DNA from: Monoraphidium neglectum
Lineage: Eukaryota > Chlorophyta > Chlorophyceae > Sphaeropleales > Selenastraceae
NCBI RefSeq assembly: GCF_000611645.1
Contig: NW_014013327.1
Span: 9,066 to 31,969, forward strand
Direction of reading: 5' to 3'
Length of the DNA: 22,904 nucleotides
Part shown: piece by piece, positions 18,132 through 22,904 of the stretch
How the letters are laid out: each line of letters begins with the position of its first letter
How positions within the stretch are numbered: position 1 is the stretch's first letter
Program-made: the position numbers and the translations under genes
Notes under the pieces: generated by a model
The model's input: the letters and a program-made list of their open reading frames with translations, nothing else
Told to the model about the DNA's origin: nothing
Database searches by the model: none

Positions 18132-20565
18132 ATGGTGAAGTCGGATGGATCGAGGGCGGCAGGCGAGTATGGGCCTGCTGGCGCAGTGCACACAGTCAAT
18201 TGGCTCCTGCATGCACGCACAGCGCTGAAAGCGACCACCCTGGGCTGTGACGAGCCTCTAGAATGGATAGCTGAGCGGCCTTGCGCTGCGGTGCCGCCTG
18301 ACATCAGGCTGGCGCCCACAACGCGGGGCCGCATGAGGTACACCATCAAACACACCGAGCCCCTAGTCTGCTTGCGGCCCTGCGTTCCTGCGTTTGCGCC
18401 CTGCCGTCTTGGGCATGCTAGGCTAGTGGGTCCGCACACGCGTGTGCAAACAAATCATCACCAATGTACTGCTCAGGCTGCTCGTACCAGTGCTGATGCC
18501 GCTGGTGGCGGGGACCTGCACAGCAGCTGCAGCTCAACCCACGTTCCTGCAAGGACAGCGCGGGGCAGCCTCTTGCCAGCTCAGCGCATCGGTGAGCTGT
18601 TGTTGGAGGAGCAGCCCACCAGGGTGGCGGTGGTGGTGGATGCGCCCTTCAAGGCGGTGCGGGCTGCGGCAACGCCTGTGCAACGGTCGGGCGCGTGCAG
18701 GGGTGCTGCCAGGTTCAGTGCTGACCCGCCCAGAACAGGCAGTACGAAGGCAACCCTGACGAAGCAGCAGCAGAAGCAGGAGCAGGAGCAGGAGCAGGAG
18801 CAGCATGCACCTTTGACAGATGCCGTTGCTGGGCTTGAAAATAATTCCAGTGACCAGCGGCTGCCACCAGCAATTGGGACAGGCAGGCTGAGGCTATCAA
18901 GGGCAGCGACAGGCATCGGCACGTGTGCTGGCGTGAGAGGCGACATACGCGCTAGCAACTTCCGTTCGGCAGCATGCGGCAAGACAACCGTTGCAGGGCG
19001 GCTGCAGCCCCCGACGACATCAACCTGTCAGACTGGAGTGAGCGGCGCCAACACTGGCGGGGCCAGCGGCATGGTTGCAACGCGGCCGCTTGGCCGCCTT
19101 CCACCAGTGCCACGAGGCGCAGCAAAATCCGCTCCGCCACATGCCCAGCAGCTGCAATCCCTTGGCATTCACCTTAGAAAGCCCGCCACCGCGCCTGCAG
19201 CGCCAAACGGCCGTGCGCGGGGTGCAGCAGGCGCTGCATCAACACCCGGGATGCCGCGGCTGCCGTCCCTCGTGCGACCGCCCAGCGCCATGGCTCCCGC
19301 AGCAGGGGCCGTGGTGCAAGACGGGGATGCGGCGGGAGCGACTGGGCTGGGGCGCAGTGGCAGCAGAAGTAATGGTGGCAGCGGAAATGGTTGTGGTCAG
19401 CCGAACACTGGCAGCAACAGCAGCAGCAGCAGCAGCAGCAGTCTGGCTGCCACCACATCGCCGGCTACCGAGGATGCCGAGCGTAGCGAACTTCAGGCGT
19501 ATACACGCTTGGACCGCAGTGCTGTGCCGCTTGCCGGGGCCTCAGCATGTGTTCCAGGATGTGGGAGCGCTTTTGATTCGCTGGCAGCATCCCTGGCGCT
19601 CCTGGACGCCACTGCGTCGCGCGCAGGCGCAGCGTTGTCAGCCGCCTTGGATGACGCAATCCAAAATAGGCGGGGCCTGGCGCAGGCAGAGAGCAACGGG
19701 GCCCTTGGCAGCTTCCAAGAGGCGCAGCCGGTGCCGTGCGACGAGGCAGCCTCCACCATTGGGTCTCGTGGACGCAGCATGAGCAGGGCCAGCAGCAGCA
19801 GACCTGCATGCGGCGCAGATGCTGCAACTGCACCCACCATAACACATGCGTGCCAGGATGCACTCAGCAGCAGCAGCACCAGCAGCAGCACCAGCAGCAG
19901 CAGGCAGCCAATCGCATCGCCAGCAGCCACGCAACATGCTTTTGCAGGGGCAGGCATGGCAGCAGACGCACACGAGGCGCGGCAGCCAGGGCTCCCACAG
20001 CCTCCTTCCCCCGCCGCGGCCAGAGCACACCCCAGCAGCGACGGGGCCTGCCGTGGTGCACGGGGTGGCGCGCCATGCCGGGGGCTGGCCTCCAGGGACC
20101 CGCTCAGCGCCGTTGTGCGCCAGCTCAACTGCACCGCCAGCAAGCTGCGCCAACTGCAGGTCTCAGCAAGTGGTGGCCTGGGCGGCGGCAGCATGAGCTG
20201 GGCTCCTGAAGAGGCGATGGGTGCCACACAGCCAGTCAGGCCTTTGGGGGACGGTGCGGCACGCGTTGATGTGTTGACGCGCCTGGCGCGCCTACACCAG
20301 CGCCTCACTGACGCCGAACTGCAGCTGGATGGATACTTATGCGCAGGAGGCTGCGCAGGTGGTTTGAGTGAACCAGATGCGAGAGGTCCAGTGGCATGCG
20401 GTCGGGTCACCTCAACCTGCAGCACCAGGGTTGTTGAGGCTGGCAGGTGCGGGGACGCCTGCACACCCGCTACTGACAACGGTGGAGAGCTGGATGAGGC
20501 AGCCAGCATGTGCAGCATCCCGGCTGGTGGCGGTAGTGCGAGCACCTCTGCTGATCCCGGGCAGC

Positions 20566-20609
<44 letters not shown>

Positions 20610-20840
20610 GATGCATGGGAGCACGTGCAGGTTGGCGGGGCCGCGTCCGCAATGCAAGGTGGTGCATCCAGCAGGCCGCTGGAATCATACTGCAGCTCTT
20701 CATCTGCGTCAACCGCACCTTCTGAAGAGCAAAAGCACCAGGAGTGCAGCGGCGGCATGCACGCTGGCAACGGCTCCCTTGAGCCAGCCACAGAATTCTT
20801 CCGTTCGAAGCTGCCACCTGATCCGTTTTGCTGCTACTAG
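18132..20840 (+). CDS. Large intronless Gln/Ser-rich protein of unknown function
   Basis: A single open frame gives 902 residues from ATG 18132 to TAG. It is mostly low-complexity and Ala/Ser/Gly/Pro-rich, with a KQEQEQEQEQ tract, a poly-Ser run, SSSSTSSSTSSS, and a run of 13 Gln near the C-terminus. Two islands look structured: a helical segment at about 19550-19690 (FDSLAASLALLDATASRAGA...) and paired helices at 20100-20340 (PLSAVVRQLNCTASKLRQLQ and RVDVLTRLARLHQRLTDAEL). The C-terminus is EFFRSKLPPDPFCCY. I recognise no domain. The first 100 residues or so have weaker coding character, so a later start or an upstream intron is possible. The length of the frame is the main support; disordered regulatory proteins of this kind are common in algae. 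Confidence 0.6.
18766..18804 (+). repeat. CAG/GAG repeat coding QQQKQEQEQEQEQ
   Basis: An imperfect CAG-GAG hexanucleotide repeat lies in frame in the Gln/Ser-rich gene, giving an alternating Gln/Glu tract. Confidence 0.85.
19415..19441 (+). repeat. AGC repeat coding poly-Ser
   Basis: Tandem AGC codons are read as a serine run in the Gln/Ser-rich gene. The same type of repeat recurs at about 19866-19903 as an SSSSTSSSTSSS tract. Confidence 0.85.
20567..20605 (+). repeat. CAG repeat coding 13 Gln
   Basis: Ten CAG codons, one CAA and two more CAG codons give Q13 in frame near the C-terminus of the Gln/Ser-rich protein. Confidence 0.95.
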
Positions 20841-20847
20841 AACAAGC

Positions 20848-20852
20848 TGTAA
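20848..20852 (+). terminator. TGTAA poly(A) signal just after the stop codon
   Basis: TGTAA begins 8 nt after the TAG stop of the Gln/Ser-rich gene. If used, the 3' UTR would be only a few tens of bases. Confidence 0.4.
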
Positions 20853-21591
20853 CCCGCATCCCTCCTCAATTGGAGCGCCGCTGCGGCTGCGCGGTTCTGA
20901 TGTCGCAGCTTCGTACTAAGAGATTACTCATGATAACAGGTGGACACCGGCCACCGCACCAGGCCAGCGGCGCCATCTCACATATGACACTTGATCCGTT
21001 GCTCAAGGGCACTGCTGATTCACGACACGGTATACAAAGTAGCATGCGATCTCTCCTGGCGCGCGTGGCAGATCACTGCATTCAAACGAGGTCGCACGCC
21101 AACCGGCATCAACTAGCCACTCATCAGAAAGCTTTTGGAGGGGCTTGCTGACGCTCGTTGGTACCCAGGAGGTGCGCGTGCTGTGCGCGCAGCGTTCTGA
21201 AATCAGCTATCAGCGCGCCTGCTCCCTTCCGCAATGGTTTTGGATGCGTTAAATTCGACGTTTTAATACGCGCCCATGCAGCAACGCCTGGCAAAGGGGG
21301 CATGGGTGGTGTCGCACCAGCAAGCAGCAGCGGCGGTGCATGCGCCGAAATGATTTGAGGAGCACACCTCCACAGACGCACGGTACGCTGGTGCCATCTC
21401 GGCCTTCACATCGCAGGCTGAAGCCTGTGTATCTTCGGTCCCGGCAGCGTGGCGCTCACGTTAAGGCCGAGCCCACAGCGGCGCCGGCCGCCGGTGCCGT
21501 GGCGCCGAGCGCCAGCGGCCGCCACGGCGCCGCTGGCCACGCGCCCCTGCCGCCGCAGCAGCCGCGGCAGCCGCCGCATCCGCGCGTCGCG
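20853..21591 (+). other. Intergenic region and 5' flank of the RAD18-like gene
   Basis: Nothing recognised lies between the two plus-strand genes. The last 250 bp (from ATG 21340) are open in the same frame as the RING exon. They could be an 84-residue N-terminal extension rather than 5' UTR. The composition (Pro/Gln/Arg-rich) gives no clear answer. Confidence 0.4.
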
Positions 21592-22904
21592 ATGGAAGTC
21601 TCCTTTCCAGAGGACTGGCCGGACGATACGCCGGAGATGCGGCGCCTGGACAGGGCGCTGCGCTGCAACATCTGCCGCGACTTTCTCGAGGGGCCAGTGT
21701 CGCTCGGCTGCGGCCACGCCTGTGAGAAGCCGCGCTCCTGCAGCCGGCAGGGACCACCACGTCGGCCGCCGGTCCCGCCATGCCTGGAGCTGGCTGAAAA
21801 ACTTCCACCTTTTTAGCAACGCAGCCATCTCGGCGGCTAACCTCTGTGCAATTGCCGCATCGTTCCCGCAATCGCGCTGTACCGCAGTCTGCTCCCAGTG
21901 CATCCGCAGCAACCTGGATTTCAAGTCGACGAACCAACAGAAGGCTGCGTGCCCAGAGTGCCGCGCCCCGGCGGACGCCTCAGACCTGCGCCCAGTGATT
22001 GCCTTGAGGGAGGCGTGCGCCACGTTCTCGGCATGCAGGGGCCTGCTGCTGGACGCGTGGGCGGCCAGGGCGCGGCTGCTGGCGCCGGAGGAAGCGGGCG
22101 ACGGGGTCACTGCGGCAGGGACGCCCGAGGCAGCTGGTCGGCCTGGCAATGCGGCGGACGGGCCGCAGGTGCGGCGGCCGAACAGGCAAAGGGAGATGGC
22201 GCGGCAGCATACGCCTGCAGGGGGCAGCAAACAGGCTGCTGCTGCCGCGATTGCGCGAAAGCGTCCCAGAGACGAGGCTCCTGCCGCGCCGGCCATACCA
22301 GTCGCACATGCCGCGGCAGCCATCGAGCAGCGGCAGGCGCGCAGGCAGCGCAGCAGCAGCGGCGGCATCGATGGCGACGGCGACCGTGGGGCCAACTGTG
22401 GCGCCGAGAGATCCGGTGATGACGATTTCTGTCAGCCACGCTCCCGGCGCCAGCAGCGCCACCGACCTCAGCAGCAACAGCAGCAATTGCAGCAGCAACA
22501 GCAGCAGCAGCAACAGCAGCAGCAGGACCGACCGGAGTCCGTCTGCAGGCTGCGACGGCGACATGCGGCGATGGCAAACGGCACAGACGGCGCCAGCGGT
22601 GCCCATGGAGGGGCCAGCAGCGATGAGGAGGGCGACGGCGGCGGCGCTCGGCCGACGTCCAGCGGCAGCGACGAGTCATGGCACGCGTCGGACGAGCCGG
22701 AGGAAGAGGAGGGCGGCGGCGGCGACGGCGGCTCGCCCCGGCGGCCGGTGACTGGCGGCGGCAGGCGTGGCGGCGAGGGCGGCGGCGGTGGCAGTGCGAG
22801 CCCCAATATTGAGGTGGTTGAGATTGATATGGAGGTCGACAGCGACGCCGGCGATACAGAGCTGCCGCCTACCTCTGGCGGCGGGCGCGGCGGGGGCTCA
22901 GCAG
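21592..22904 (+). CDS. RAD18: RAD18-like RING E3 ubiquitin ligase (partial, C-terminus beyond window)
   Basis: Exon 1 (21592-21721) and exon 2 (21888 to window end) join across donor GCCT|GTGAGA and acceptor CCGCAG in phase 1, rebuilding a complete C3HC4 RING: C25, C28, C40, H42, C45, C48, C65, C68. A DWP motif precedes the RING, and the following segment (DLRPVIALREACATFSACRG) matches the RAD18 arrangement. Known role of the family: with RAD6, RAD18 monoubiquitinates PCNA at stalled forks to allow translesion synthesis. Downstream, the frame is open through a low-complexity region with a basic NLS-like ARKRPRDE, a Q6-L-Q12 run, an acidic DEPEEEEG stretch, and a SUMO-interaction-like IEVVEIDMEVDSD. 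UBZ and SAP domains of RAD18 would lie beyond the window and are not seen. ATG 21592 matches the family's usual N-terminus; ATG 21340 is an in-frame alternative. Confidence 0.75.
22467..22526 (+). repeat. CAG/CAA tract coding Q6-L-Q12
   Basis: An in-frame mixed CAG/CAA repeat interrupted by one TTG lies in the low-complexity region of the RAD18-like gene. Confidence 0.9.
22808..22846 (+). other. SUMO-interaction-motif-like segment in the RAD18-like protein
   Basis: The frame encodes IEVVEIDMEVDSD: a short alternating hydrophobic core (I-x-V-V-x-I) flanked by acidic residues, the usual form of a SUMO-interacting motif. It sits well C-terminal to the RING, in otherwise Gly-rich sequence. Function is inferred from pattern only. 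Confidence 0.4.

Noticed and set aside
19493..20791. 432-codon minus-strand frame antisense to the Gln/Ser-rich gene
   Set aside because: It is a Cys/Leu-rich shadow produced by the complement of CAG/AGC repeats (a long poly-Cys run), not credible as a protein.
21406..22395. 329-codon minus-strand frame over the RAD18-like gene
   Set aside because: The opposite strand encodes a complete RING across an intron; this frame is a GC-driven shadow.

Overview
The window looks like nuclear DNA of a GC-rich unicellular green alga (Chlorophyta, probably a chlorophycean such as a member of the Sphaeropleales; the exact taxon is inference). Reasons: the genes contain short GT-AG introns (about 150-510 bp); the donors are almost all GTG; coding segments are very GC-rich with CAG/AGC-coded Gln and Ser runs; TGTAA, the usual chlorophyte poly(A) signal, lies 3' of several genes; and the first gene encodes octotricopeptide/FASTK-type leucine-rich helical repeats, a family greatly expanded in green algae. 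No bacterial operons, rRNA, tRNA, CRISPR arrays or insertion sequences were seen. A 339-base run of N (12049-12387) marks an assembly gap.

Layout. (1) Minus, 1-3009: large OPR-like organelle RNA-binding protein, C-terminus outside the window. (2) Minus, 3402-4043: tentative two-exon small membrane protein. (3) Minus, 4490-5215: Ala/Lys-rich protein with one N-terminal membrane segment. (4) Minus, 6163-7998: four-exon protein with an acidic N-terminus and an aromatic-rich C-terminal region, not recognised. (5) Minus, 8646 to about 10246: probable plastid or other organelle membrane protein with a coiled coil and a Trp-rich hydrophobic C-terminus, not recognised. (6) Minus, 11252-16700: at least ten exons, Lys/Ala-rich disordered region, then coiled coil, then a C-terminal membrane anchor; interrupted by the gap. 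(7) Plus, 18132-20840: long intronless Gln/Ser-rich protein of unknown function. (8) Plus, 21592 to beyond 22904: RAD18-like RING E3 ubiquitin ligase, C-terminus outside the window.

The six minus-strand genes run in tandem; genes 6 and 7 are divergent and share a 1.4-kb upstream region; genes 7 and 8 are tandem. I see no evidence of one linked pathway. Genes 1, 4 and 5 may all act in organelles (inference), gene 8 acts in DNA-damage tolerance, and the rest are unassigned. Exon structures were derived by hand from reading-frame continuity, splice-site consensus and phase matching, so first exons and starts are the least certain part. The best leads are the two unrecognised aromatic-rich proteins, the phase-0 exon series of gene 6 with its stop-free GTA intron, and the possible small membrane protein gene at 3402-4043.
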